A DNA stretch of 64,000 nt from Paramecium sonneborni (lineage: Eukaryota; Ciliophora; Oligohymenophorea; Peniculida; Parameciidae): NCBI GenBank assembly GCA_905182985.1, contig CAJJDN010000037.1, forward strand, positions 180,465-244,464, in the 5' to 3' direction. The notes beneath the pieces were generated by a model. The model did no database searches. It was not told the DNA's origin and was given only the letters and a program-made list of their open reading frames with translations. Positions 13,573 to 24,590 of this stretch are shown piece after piece (the stretch's first letter is position 1; each line of letters opens with the position of its first letter). The position numbers and the translations under genes are program-made.

Positions 13573-14472
13573 ATGCAATAGCCTTAAACAAATAATAGAA
13601 GTCAAGAGGAATTGATTAGGGTAGCTTCAATAATTTTCCCAGCTCCTCCAAATAAATATGATTATTCACTTCTTTAAGCAATATAATATGCTTAAATAGA
13701 ATAATCTAATAAAGTTCCATTTTATCTTTTATAAAATGAAGATAAAACAATAAATAATTACATTCTTTATTTTCATGGAAATGGTGAAGATCTGTATTAA
13801 ATAAATTATTTTTTTAAGATAAAGTTCATTCTATATGATGAAATCTTGTGTTTAACAATTAAAAGCCCATTTTATTTTAGTTGAGTATCCAGGTTATGGT
13901 GTATATAATAATACAATTACAACGACTGAATAAATTTAAATGGATGCTTTGATAGTTTATGATTATGTAAAATAAAAGTATTCTGTAAATGATAATTAAA
14001 TATATGTATTTGGAAGGTAATCAATTATATTTTATAAAGATCAATTGGGACTGGCCCTGCTATTTATATTGGTGCTCACAGAAATTGTGCTGGTTTAATT
14101 ATGTTTTGTGCTTATACAACCCTTTTAAAATTGGTTTAACAAATAATACCTAAAAAGGCAATATATTTATAAAATGAAAACAATTTGAATAATGAGGAGA
14201 ATTCTTAAAAATTATAATGCAAATGTTTATTTATTCAAGGAAGACTTGATACTCTAACTCCCTTATAGCCTATTGAATTATTATATAACAAGTATATATT
14301 TATCATATAAAGTTTACCTGCTCATATCAAAGATAAATCATATTTGTAAATTTAAGAACAAATGACTCATAATTTTTTTAGCATTTAAACAGATATAATT
14401 GATTAAATAATTAAATTTTATCCAGAGTTAAAAATGAATAACCCAATAAGTGTAAATGAGGGATTTAATTGA
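13573..14472 (+). CDS. ABHD17-like alpha/beta-hydrolase (putative depalmitoylase)
   Basis: 283 residues. Alpha/beta-hydrolase landmarks appear in order: oxyanion strand ILYFHGNGEDL, VEYPGYGVYNN, nucleophile elbow FGRSIGTGPA with the catalytic Ser, acid strand LFIQGRLDTLTP with the Asp, and a late His in EQMTHNFF. Order and spacing fit the ABHD17/FAM108 family, which removes palmitate from membrane proteins. Introns at 13794-13818 and 14017-14039 are needed: the second completes the GxSxG motif. The spliced length is exactly 284 codons. The gene is convergent with the kinase that ends at 14514. Family call is good; substrate is inference. Confidence 0.85.
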
Positions 14473-14513
14473 TACAAATTAGACATTTAAATATTATTAT
14501 ATGAATAGGATTA

Positions 14514-16135
14514 TCACAATTTCTATAATTATCGCCATTTAACTGTAATGCGATCTAATATTTTTCTCCAATCATCTCTTTGTTATTTTTCTACCAAAAG
14601 CATTTGAAAATCCAAATCTGTAGTTTTAACAATATTTTTATGAGTTATTTATTAATCCAACAATAATTCTAAAGCAATCAAACTATCTTAACTAAAGAAT
14701 AAATAAAATTTAAATACAATATTCCTTCAGATGACTTTTTCTTAAGATCATCTAATATATCACCAATTAATTTAATGATTTTAGAAGTAAAATTATCTTC
14801 TAATTTATTTCTATCAGAATCAGATAATTCAACTTCATATTAAATTTCTTTAAAAAACTATTCTTTGCAATTTGAGAAGAATATTTTATAATATTCTTAT
14901 TCATTTTTAATAAAGTTTAATATATTCCATTTAGTACCCTTCATTAATATATCTTCTCCTGAATCACAAGTTTCTTCTACTAATTAAACTAATAAATTGC
15001 TATATGCTAAAACTAATCTTGATAAAATAACAATGCATTCTTCTAAAGATTAATCTCTTCTAAATAACAATTTTAATTAATCTAATTTTTAATATAATTC
15101 TAAATTAACAAAATGTCGAAATGCTATATTTTATTTCATTTATTGTAAAAATTACAATTACTTAACCAATTAATCGCCTGTCATTTTTTATTATTATTTT
15201 TGCATCCAACTTAAATTTTAATCATTATAAAGTTTTTACAAAGTTGGATTGTTTGAAACTAACCCTTTTTCCATACTTTCAAACATCTGAAAAACTTAAT
15301 CCCAAGAAATTCTTTCAGATTCATCCACAATTAAAGCTTTAGTTAAAAAATCTCTTGTAAAATCATTAATAGCTTAATTTCCTTTAAATACTAAAGGTTT
15401 AATTAAAATGTTTTTAAGCAAGTCTTATTCATCTCTTCCTTTCCATGGAACATCATGAAATACCATTTCATAAAATATTACACCAATCGACCAAATATCA
15501 CATTTTGTTGAATAACTTTTTCTTTATAATATTTATGGTGCCATATACAATGGTGAACCAACACACGATCTTAACAATTATGATGTATAATTATCAACAT
15601 ACTTTGCAAATCCAAAATCTAAATTCTAATTTTTCAATTACCTGCTATTTTAACAATTCCTTCATGATTCAAAATATTTGCTGGTTTAAGATCTCTATGA
15701 ATTACTCCTTATTTTACTAATTCTTTAAATCCATTTATTATTTACAACATGATACCTTAAGCCTATCAAAATATATATGGGTTATTTTACTTCTTTTTCA
15801 CTCAATCTTCTTTTTTAAAGAAACTCCTTTAAATCTCCATCTTTGCAAAATTCAGTAATTATATAAAGTGATCTTTGAGTTGTAATCAAATCGATAAATC
15901 TAACGATATTTGGATGATTAAATTTTTTTAAAATTTCTATCTCACTAACAATCTAATTTCTTAGATAAGTATCTCTCTCAAATAAAACTAAATCCATTTT
16001 CTTAATTCCAACTATTTCATTAGTTTTTATGTCCATTCCCTAATAAACTTTACCATAAGCTCCTTCACCCAAACAATGTCTTTCATTGTATTGATATTAA
16101 CCAATCTATTTCACTGTTCTATTCTATGAGCTCAT
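14514..16135 (-). CDS. ULK/ATG1-like Ser/Thr protein kinase
   Basis: 514 residues. Kinase domain about residues 8-270: LGEGAYGKVYQG loop, IKKMD lysine, HRDLKPANIL, DFGFAKY, then GSPLYMAPQIL where the usual APE reads APQ, and DIWSIGVIFYEM. The DFGFA/GSPLYMAP combination is typical of the Unc-51-like (ULK/ATG1) group, which controls autophagy and, in some members, ciliary assembly. A helical C-terminal region of about 240 residues follows. Introns on this strand at 15763-15790, 15619-15641 and 14692-14717; the second restores the DFG motif. Spliced length is 515 codons. The start is the first ATG before the conserved domain. Confidence 0.87.
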
Positions 16136-16485
16136 TAATACCAAAATTATAATACTTTCAATTATATTTATATAATTCAATATATTATAAACTCATTTTT
16201 ATACTTTTATTAGATTTTGTGTTTTATTCCAAAATAGATAACTATAATAATAATATATTATAAAGATTAACATATTTATTCAAGTTGATATATTAATTTC
16301 TTACTTTAAAGAAGAGAAATCAAAATCTCTTTAAAAAAAATAGAATTATCTTTCCAAACTAATTTTTCATTTTATTTTTATGTGTATTTCAAATAAATAA
16401 GAAAAGATTTCAATTATTTTATATTAGATCAATTTACATGGTTTATTATTATTAATTTACATTGCATACTTGATTTTACAATAAA
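16136..16485. other. Gene-free divergent spacer
   Basis: Lies between the starts of the kinase (-) and the transporter copy (+). A+T-rich with no supported frame; presumably holds both promoters. Part of it (from 16248) is inside the duplicated block. Confidence 0.5.
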
Positions 16486-17350
16486 ATGTTGCAAATTGAA
16501 TAAGCACTTGAAAAATGTGGAAATAATGGTTGGTATTAAATACGATTATTCTTAATTTCATCACTTCTAACTTTTATCTTATCTGCTTCAATTATGAGTA
16601 CAACTTATAACTATATTGTTCCATAATTATATTGTGATGGTTAAGTAAATTTTATCCAAATAATAAGGTTTGTAATGAGAATCTAAAAACCTGTTCTGAT
16701 AACAATTACTCAATTGATCCTAATTTTAAATACAAGAATATTGTAACAGAGTTCAATTTATTTTGTGAAAATAGAAAATACATTATGATTGCAAGTACAA
16801 TCAATTTTCTAGGCTCAGTGATCGGTGGCTCAGTACTTAGCTAAATATCAGTATTTTAATTATATTAATAATTAGGATTAATGGGGAAGATATAAAACTC
16901 TGTTATTATCTTTAGTATTTACAAATTTTGGATTTATAGGAGCCTATTTAAGTACAACTATAATAGAACTTATTATATTTACTTTTATATTTGGTTTCTT
17001 TTAGATTGGTGTCTATATAATGATACCAGTGTTAATTAATGAAATCAGTGGATATGAGATCAAATAAAAATATTCGACTGGAACCTTAATTTTTTGGTGT
17101 TTAGGAGAGATTCTAATGGCTATTTTATTTTATTTTATTGAAAATTGGAGAACCATTTAATTATTTATAATTGTAATCCCAGGCATCATTTCTCTAATAT
17201 TAACATATGTTTTAGTTTAAGAAAGTCCAAGATTTTTGTATTAGAAAAAAGATTATGAATAAGTAAAAATAAAACTAAAATATTAATAGGTTCTTAAGAT
17301 ATTTCATTATATAGCAAAAGTAAATGGAAATTAATTTGATGATCAAACAT
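16248..17350 (+). repeat. Direct duplicate, upstream copy (pair with 17352-18454)
   Basis: 1103 bases recur at offset 1104 on the other side of the single N at 17351, with no difference noticed. The upstream copy ends inside the transporter gene at the N. Confidence 0.95.
16486..17350 (+). pseudogene. Truncated 5' copy of the SLC22-like transporter (probable assembly duplicate)
   Basis: Identical to 17590-18454, including both introns. It stops at the N without any stop codon or frameshift of its own, so it is a duplicated representation rather than a decayed gene. Confidence 0.85.
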
Positions 17351-17351
17351 N

Positions 17352-18454
17352 TAATAATATATTATAAAGATTAACATATTTATTCAAGTTGATATATTAA
17401 TTTCTTACTTTAAAGAAGAGAAATCAAAATCTCTTTAAAAAAAATAGAATTATCTTTCCAAACTAATTTTTCATTTTATTTTTATGTGTATTTCAAATAA
17501 ATAAGAAAAGATTTCAATTATTTTATATTAGATCAATTTACATGGTTTATTATTATTAATTTACATTGCATACTTGATTTTACAATAAAATGTTGCAAAT
17601 TGAATAAGCACTTGAAAAATGTGGAAATAATGGTTGGTATTAAATACGATTATTCTTAATTTCATCACTTCTAACTTTTATCTTATCTGCTTCAATTATG
17701 AGTACAACTTATAACTATATTGTTCCATAATTATATTGTGATGGTTAAGTAAATTTTATCCAAATAATAAGGTTTGTAATGAGAATCTAAAAACCTGTTC
17801 TGATAACAATTACTCAATTGATCCTAATTTTAAATACAAGAATATTGTAACAGAGTTCAATTTATTTTGTGAAAATAGAAAATACATTATGATTGCAAGT
17901 ACAATCAATTTTCTAGGCTCAGTGATCGGTGGCTCAGTACTTAGCTAAATATCAGTATTTTAATTATATTAATAATTAGGATTAATGGGGAAGATATAAA
18001 ACTCTGTTATTATCTTTAGTATTTACAAATTTTGGATTTATAGGAGCCTATTTAAGTACAACTATAATAGAACTTATTATATTTACTTTTATATTTGGTT
18101 TCTTTTAGATTGGTGTCTATATAATGATACCAGTGTTAATTAATGAAATCAGTGGATATGAGATCAAATAAAAATATTCGACTGGAACCTTAATTTTTTG
18201 GTGTTTAGGAGAGATTCTAATGGCTATTTTATTTTATTTTATTGAAAATTGGAGAACCATTTAATTATTTATAATTGTAATCCCAGGCATCATTTCTCTA
18301 ATATTAACATATGTTTTAGTTTAAGAAAGTCCAAGATTTTTGTATTAGAAAAAAGATTATGAATAAGTAAAAATAAAACTAAAATATTAATAGGTTCTTA
18401 AGATATTTCATTATATAGCAAAAGTAAATGGAAATTAATTTGATGATCAAACAT
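17352..18454 (+). repeat. Direct duplicate, downstream copy (pair with 16248-17350)
   Basis: Same block after the N; continues into the unique 3' half of the transporter. Confidence 0.95.
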
Positions 18455-19179
18455 TAGAACATTCTTAAATTAGTAGTGTTAGAAACAATTATTCAGTTTT
18501 CGATTTGTTTACTTTAAGACAATTTGCATCTTCTTCATTTGGATTTATATTAATTTCATATGCTTTACATTTAATATATTATGGGGGATAGTTTGTGTTA
18601 TAAGAAATTTCAATTGGAAATATGATTTACAAATTAGGTATATTTTTAGGAATTAGTGAATTAATTGGTTATTCTTCAATCACTTATTTAATTCCTAAAT
18701 TATAAAGAACATATTATTAAAAACTTTTCTTTTGTATTTAAATTTTAGGATGTCTATCATTTTTATATTATGGAATTACTTCATACTAACTTCAATGTCA
18801 GAGATGTGTTGAAGAAATAATAGTAATATCACTTGTAAATAAATATATTATTTAGTGTTGTTTGATAAGATTCTTTAATGCTTTTGGATTTGGGCTATTA
18901 AGATAACACAGTCTTGAAATTTATCCGACTTAAATAAGAGGGACAGGTTCTGGATTTCTATTCACAATAGGAATTTTAGGATCATTTTCATCATCCTATA
19001 TAATTGCATTAGCTAACTATCTCTAATTTAATTAAGTAGCTTTTTTGGGAATATGTTCATTTTGTGGAATAATTGGAGCTTTTTTAACTTAAGAGACATT
19101 TAAAAAAGGAATGATTGAAGAAATAGATGAGTCTAATAAGATATAAAATTAATATGATGAAATATTCAAAGCTAAATGA
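17590..19179 (+). CDS. MFS transporter, SLC22 (organic ion transporter)-like
   Basis: 513 residues with about twelve hydrophobic segments. The N terminus has TM1 followed by a large Cys-containing extracellular loop (CNENLKTCSDN... CENRKY), as in organic cation transporters. Family signatures: WGRYKT after TM2/3, VQESPRFLYQKKDYE at the start of the central cytosolic loop, and EIYPTQIRGTGSGF in the second half. It moves small organic ions or carnitine-like solutes across a membrane; the substrate is not predictable. Introns at 17749-17771 and 17955-17979 give exactly 514 codons. Only 44 bp separate its stop from that of the phosphatase on the opposite strand. Confidence 0.87.
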
Positions 19180-19223
19180 AGTTTTGATTGATATATTAGA
19201 ATAAATAAAGTATTTAAGTATAT

Positions 19224-20654
19224 TCAATTTTAATCTTCAATCAGAAAATCATTTTCTTTCATATATCTAGTAATATTTTAAAATTAATTAATATTGCCTG
19301 TATATTTGTATAATTAAAGATGTTTTCTAAAATAAAAGATAAAATATACCTATTATATTCTCTAACATCCTGCCAATCTCTCATTCCTAACAAATATCTA
19401 TATAAATGATTTAGCTCATCGTCTTATTCATTATCATAAAAAGGGATGACGGGTATCCCGTTATCAATTTACCAAGAGAAATTACAAGAAGAATTATCAA
19501 TTAAAGCAATTCTCCCTAAATTTCTATTAAGTATTCTTAGATCTTTAATATGTACTCCTCCTGATGTTAAAATACAAGATTCTCTATAAACTCTATGTGC
19601 AAATATATCATTATTTGGATCTAAATAATCAATTACACTTTTTGCATATATTTTATTCGAAGCTGTAAATACTATTAATTCAAAATCTTTGGACAATTTT
19701 TTAAGTATTTCTATAGCATTTGGTCGAACATTAATTTTAGCTAATACTTACTGTTTTTTATTGAAGTTAACAGTTATTATAGCATCATATAATTTATGAT
19801 CTCTTTCATTACAATGTATTAAGGTTTCATCTAAATCAAATACTAAAGTTATAGAATCTACAATTAATTTATAAAAGGATCATACTTTTATATTTTTTTA
19901 ATTTTTCTAATTTAACTTCCTTTGCTTTTATGTCATTATAATTAATAGGCTTTAACTTTGTGCCAATACTCAATTCTTAACATAATTATTTAAAATGTTT
20001 TCGATATAATCTTGTAAAATAATCATTTTTATTTTATTATGTAATGGCTTGCTTAACTTTAAAAATATAATATATTTCTTCTTATTATTTATCTTTTTTT
20101 TATTCTAATTAATCGTCTAAAGTTTAAGGAAATTCAAAAGTTCCCATTCTAGGTGTGTTTGGTTTTGAATTAGCTAATTTTTTATTCATTAAGGAATCAT
20201 AAAGTTTTTCTACAATTCCATCATTTCTTAAGGTATCTGAAGATTGTCTAATATGTTAAGTTTTTGGTTTATCATTTATAGATGTTGGTAATAAATCATG
20301 TGAGAATTTGTGCTGATGTTTAGATTTAACTTAAGTGTCAAAATTTTAAATTTTAAACTTAGAGTTACTTTATTAATTTTCATTTTCTTGGTGAGATTTT
20401 AAATTAACTTAGCTTGAATTTAATTCTTCTTTTTTAGATATATATTCTTGAAACTTTTTAATTGCTTAACTTAATTCATTCTATGTAAGTTAAGTCCCTT
20501 TTTATTAACTGTTACCTTTATCAATTTATTATTTTAAGAATTATTAAGTGAATTATGTATTTGAAGGATTAATGGGCATTACATAGTCTAAATTTCGATT
20601 TTTAAATTTCTCTCCAGGTTTCTGAAATAGCTAAATCATCTCATTTTATTACAT
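19224..20654 (-). CDS. FCP1/SCP-type (NIF) HAD phosphatase
   Basis: 459 residues. The first ~245 residues are polar and Gln/Ser/Asn-rich. The C-terminal domain begins with the HAD motif VFDLDETLIHC (DxDxT catalytic Asp pair), followed by VRPNAIEILKKLSK, IVFTASNKIYAKSVIDYLD and RIALIDNSSCNFSW, all typical of SCP/FCP1 phosphatases that dephosphorylate the RNA polymerase II tail or other phosphoserines. Introns at 19858-19885 and 19327-19349 leave exactly 460 codons; the second redirects the C terminus to a short polar tail. The first ATG is only 10 bp from the start of the divergent gene; an internal Met (MPINPSNTQ, about 25 codons in) is an alternative start. Confidence 0.85.
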
Positions 20655-20664
20655 AAAATTAAAA

Positions 20665-22568
20665 ATGAGTAAAATTAAAGTGATGAGCGTAACAGGTAAT
20701 CCAGATTTATTACACTTCAAAAATTTGCAATTGACAGAACGCAAAAAGACTTACGAGATCTAAGAAATGCATGAAGTAGGATCATTTATAATAATTAAGT
20801 CTGAATATGATCATCAAGTGAAACTGCTAAAAAGGGATGCTTCTTTAAGAATTTAAATTAAGAAATTACAACCTCTTTGTAATTAAGAACCATTTACTAT
20901 GGATGACTCATTTATGTCTAAAACAATTAAAAGGTTTATAAAATTAATAAAAATAAGACCCTTGTTATTAATTTAAAATGGTACTCCTACAGTACATTCA
21001 AATCGTAGAATTAAATTTACTTAGTCAATGATTAGTTAAGCTTATGAATCTTAATTAAGATTTTTTAATTAGAGAAAGAATAGTAATTATTTTATCAATT
21101 TTAGCTTATGTATAAATGATGTTATCCATTGATGATTAACTCTATCCAGTTATTATAGAAATGTTTAATGAATTTGCTCCAAAAGCTTGTGAAAATTTCA
21201 CCAAATTCTGTGAAGGTGTCAATATTGAAGGTTAATTCTATTCTTATAAAAAAAGTAAATTTACAAAATACAAGCCCAATGGTATTATTTGTAATTAATT
21301 TGCTTTTTAGGTTTTATTTAAGGAGGTTAATTTGATAAAAAGATATCAATTTATGGAGGATATTTTGAAGATGAATCTTATGCATTAAAACATGATTGTG
21401 AAGGTATTATTGGATTTGCTAATGATGGATTTCAACATACAAATCATTCTTAGTTTTATATTACTTTAGCACCTATGCCTTTTTTTGATTATAAAAGAGT
21501 AGCTTTTGGTAAAATCATAAGAGGAATGAAATAAATATTAAAAGTATTGAAATAAGAATAACATTCTGATATTGTTATATATGATTGTGGTCGTTATGAT
21601 CATTAAGCTTAAATTAAATTAAAATTAGAAAAATTTACTGATGATTTTTATTCTAATTTACCAGAAAATGCTCAATCTTTTAATAAATTTATAGAAGCAG
21701 AACAACTCAAACATAATGAAGCTTCAGGTGATTTCACTTAATTAGTTAAATATCTTGTTGAATAAATGAGAATAATTTCTAAATTTGTATATTCATTAAC
21801 AGGTCTTAAAAAAGCAATATAATAATTAAATGAATCCTTTGTTAAAACATAATATTGTTAAATTCTATATATTTTAGATAATTAATAAACTTTGTTAGCA
21901 GATAATTAATAATCAAAATATATTGTTGCCTTTAGGGCTGTTGATGGTACAGATTCTTGTAGAGCATCAGCATTTATAATATTTAAAAAATAAACTACAA
22001 TTTTTAAGTAAGTTACTTTGAATGATTTCAAATAATAAGCTGAATAAATTTCATCTATGGGTTATTGTGTTTATGGTTAAACTACATAACTTGTATTTGG
22101 AACTGGATATAATTTAAGTATGTTTACACTTCATAACAATGAATTTAAGTTATAATAATAAGAGTAAATCAAATTAATATATTAAATAGATTACAAATTC
22201 CAAAAAAAGAAACCTTCTTTAGTACTAATATCAAAGATGATTTCTTACAAAACAAAATTATTATCAATCTTCCAACTAAAAATATGAGATATACAGATAG
22301 TATTTTTACGACTCTACATCGAGTAGTACGTTTAGGAGGATTAGCAATGTATAAAGAAGTTACCATTTTTGAAGCGATCATTTGTGCATTCACTCTTGCT
22401 AGATCATGGGGATGGTCATTTTGTGATGGAACAAGTAATATTTAGATCTATTTTATAGCTACTTTTAATCAAATTAAAATTAGAGATATAAAATAGCTAA
22501 CATATCTTTATTTAGGTTAATAAAAATGGATTTAAAAAATTGAAAATCATTTCCTATCCATAGTTTGA
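20665..22568 (+). CDS. Cyclophilin domain fused to a degenerate fructose-1,6-bisphosphatase-like domain
   Basis: 592 residues. A polar N-terminal region (1-128) leads into a cyclophilin fold at about 131-283 (MLSIDDQLYPVIIEMFNEFA, GFIQGGQFD, GFANDGFQHTNHSQFYIT, RVAFGKIIRGM). Without any stop it continues into a class I FBPase-like domain at about 330-555: KYIVAFRAVDGTDS (against the family's DPLDGSS), GYCVYGQTTQLVFGTGYN, RYTDSIFTTLHRVVRLGG. One catalytic Asp is replaced by Arg in the metal motif, and the cyclophilin Arg is Lys, so both may be inactive. Introns: 20934-20957, 21083-21104, 21282-21310, 22164-22189, 22435-22458; spliced length is 593 codons. The second intron joins the N-terminal exon to the first cyclophilin strand. 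Confidence 0.8.
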
Positions 22569-22884
22569 TTAGATTATTTTATCTGTGTTAATAATACAAT
22601 CAATATTATTATAGAGAGAGCTAATTAAATAGAGAGTATTTCTTATTTATTTTTAATAATATAAAAAATATAAATGTTTACATTTTTATTGATTTACTTT
22701 TAATATTTTTCTTTTTATTTCAAAAATAGACATTAAACAATCTCTAAAGATGTTTTATTCTTTTCATTTTTCATTAATATAATATATTAATAATTTTAAA
22801 TCAAAATTACAAACATTTTAATTATTAGATAATAAATCTTTGAACTAGCGCTCATTTCTTATATTAAATTTAAAATTCAAATTT
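22569..22884. other. Gene-free spacer
   Basis: A+T-rich, no supported frame; upstream region of the HMG-box gene. Confidence 0.5.
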
Positions 22885-23500
22885 ATGGATTATATTTCTG
22901 ACGAAGCCATGTAATGTATGCCTAAAAAAGCATAAAATGCATATTTGATTTATAGAAGTGAGGTTTACGATGAAGTTAAGAAGAAAAATTAAGATAAAAG
23001 TATGACAGAATTAACTTAAGTTATTTCATAAATGTGGAATGATTTAGATAAAAAAAAAAAAGAAGTATTATTCAATTTTAATATAGAAATATGAAAACGA
23101 AAAAGAGAAAGCTTAAAACTAATATAAAAAAGATTATGAAGCTTGGTTGAAGAAATTTAAATTAGATGATGAGAAAGTCAAAGAGTGCTTAAAAGAATTA
23201 AAATAAGAAAAGAAAAAGCATAAAAAGGGTTCAAAAAAAGTGACTAAAGCAAATAAAGATGATGATGAAAGTGAAGATGAAGATGAATAAAGAATTCAAT
23301 AAATTAAGAATAAAAATTCTAAAAAGGAATAAAAAGAAGTTAAAGAAACTAAGGAGACAAAAGAAACAAAGGAAAAGGAAAAATAAAAGTAAAATTAGAA
23401 AGAAAAGGAAAAAGAAAAAGAATAAAAAGAATAAAAAGAATAAAAAGAATAAAAAGAATAAAAAGAATAAAAAGAATAAAAAGGAAATAAGAAAAAATGA
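22885..23500 (+). CDS. HMG-box protein with (Lys-Glu-Gln) repeat tail
   Basis: 197 residues. Residues about 8-80 form an HMG box: MPKKAQNAYLIYRSEVYDEV, MTELTQVISQMWNDLDKKKK and, after a 22-nt intron (23065-23086), YKKDYEAWLKKF. HMG-box proteins bind and bend DNA in chromatin. The rest is extremely charged: a DDDESEDEDE cluster, then Lys/Glu/Gln runs ending in seven perfect Q-K-E units and a basic end. The intron closes the frame to exactly 198 codons. The TAA codons in the tail are Gln, so a standard-code reader would see dozens of stops here. Confidence 0.88.
23421..23483 (+). repeat. 9-bp tandem repeat, seven perfect units
   Basis: Unit aataaaaag repeated seven times without change, in frame in the HMG-box gene, encoding Gln-Lys-Glu units. 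Perfect identity suggests recent expansion or continuing slippage. Confidence 0.95.
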
Positions 23501-23544
23501 TTTAATTTTCATATCCATAATAATTCATTATTTTTATATCTAGC

Positions 23545-24282
23545 AATTTTTTTTATTTAAAAAATAATTTTTTCTCATAATTTTTTTTAGAATCAATTAT
23601 TATTTGATATGTTTTAAATATTATCATTTTTTGATATTGAATTTGCTCCTAAAAATGATTTTCAATTAAATTTGATATTTAATCTACTGATTGCATAATC
23701 TAGCTTAGAAAATTTATTAAATTAAAATACTTATTAATTAAACTAAACATTTATGTTAAATCCTAATAAAATATTTTAGAGATTGAGTATTAAAATATTG
23801 TATCTTTATGTCTATTGATTATTACTAATCTAGATTGTGATCTTAAATTTCCTAATACGCCTTAGTTTGAAATATTTATTCTTAAAATATTAGCAGAATT
23901 ATCAATAAATTCATTAATTGATGAATCATAAAATTAAATGTATTCATAATTTAAATTTTCATAATATCTATTTATTTAAATAAATTATTATAAAAATGCT
24001 TTGTATCATGTAAAATTCAAGTATATAGTTCAATAATATATGGAGCAAAATGATCAATATTAATTAAAAATTAAGTTGAAAAAATGCATAATTTCAAAAA
24101 ATATGATTTTATATTAAAAGAATTTCTATTTCAAAAAAGTTTTTCATTTCAAGATTTAAATATATAATGGTTAAATGTTATATATAAAATAAATTTTGAG
24201 AGTAGCAGACAAAAATCCTTAATTTAATTTAAGAGATTAAAAGTGGTTATCATTTTTTAATTATTTCGTTTTTTTTTGAATT
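23545..24282 (+). pseudogene. Possible degraded or unresolved gene
   Basis: Two TGA-free stretches of natural composition lie here in different frames: about 23545-23830 (contains FAPKNDFQLNLIFNLLIAQ) and about 23840-24282 (contains FPNTPQFEIFILKILAEL and RVADKNPQFNLRDQKW). The only GT...AG segment that would join them in phase is about 47 nt, longer than any other intron here, and I find no secure start. It may be a gene with an unusual intron, a decayed duplicate or chance. No domain recognised. Confidence 0.3.
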
Positions 24283-24590
24283 AATTCATTGAAAAATCGA
24301 TTGAAACGATTAGGATTTCTTTGAAAATGTTATTTCTACATGGTTTAATTGTATGGAATACATAAATAATATTTAACTTAAGTTTAACAAATAAAAATAT
24401 TAAAAGAATGAGAATAAAATTTATATTTTATATAATATTTCAACATTTCTATTGATTTGAAAAAGATAGAATAGTTTGATTATAATTCAGTAAATAAAAT
24501 AAATTGGGAAATGTATTAATATATTATAATATGTTTGTTATATCGATATAAATTTCAATAAATATTTTATTATTTCTTCTAAGTTAATTT
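24283..24590. other. Gene-free spacer
   Basis: A+T-rich sequence upstream of the channel gene; nothing supported. Confidence 0.5.

Noticed and set aside
15445..15720. 91-residue plus-strand frame
   Set aside because: Antisense of the ULK-like kinase domain.
23231..23518. Phe/Leu-rich minus-strand frame
   Set aside because: Antisense of the Lys/Glu/Gln repeat tail of the HMG-box gene; composition is an artefact of the repeat.
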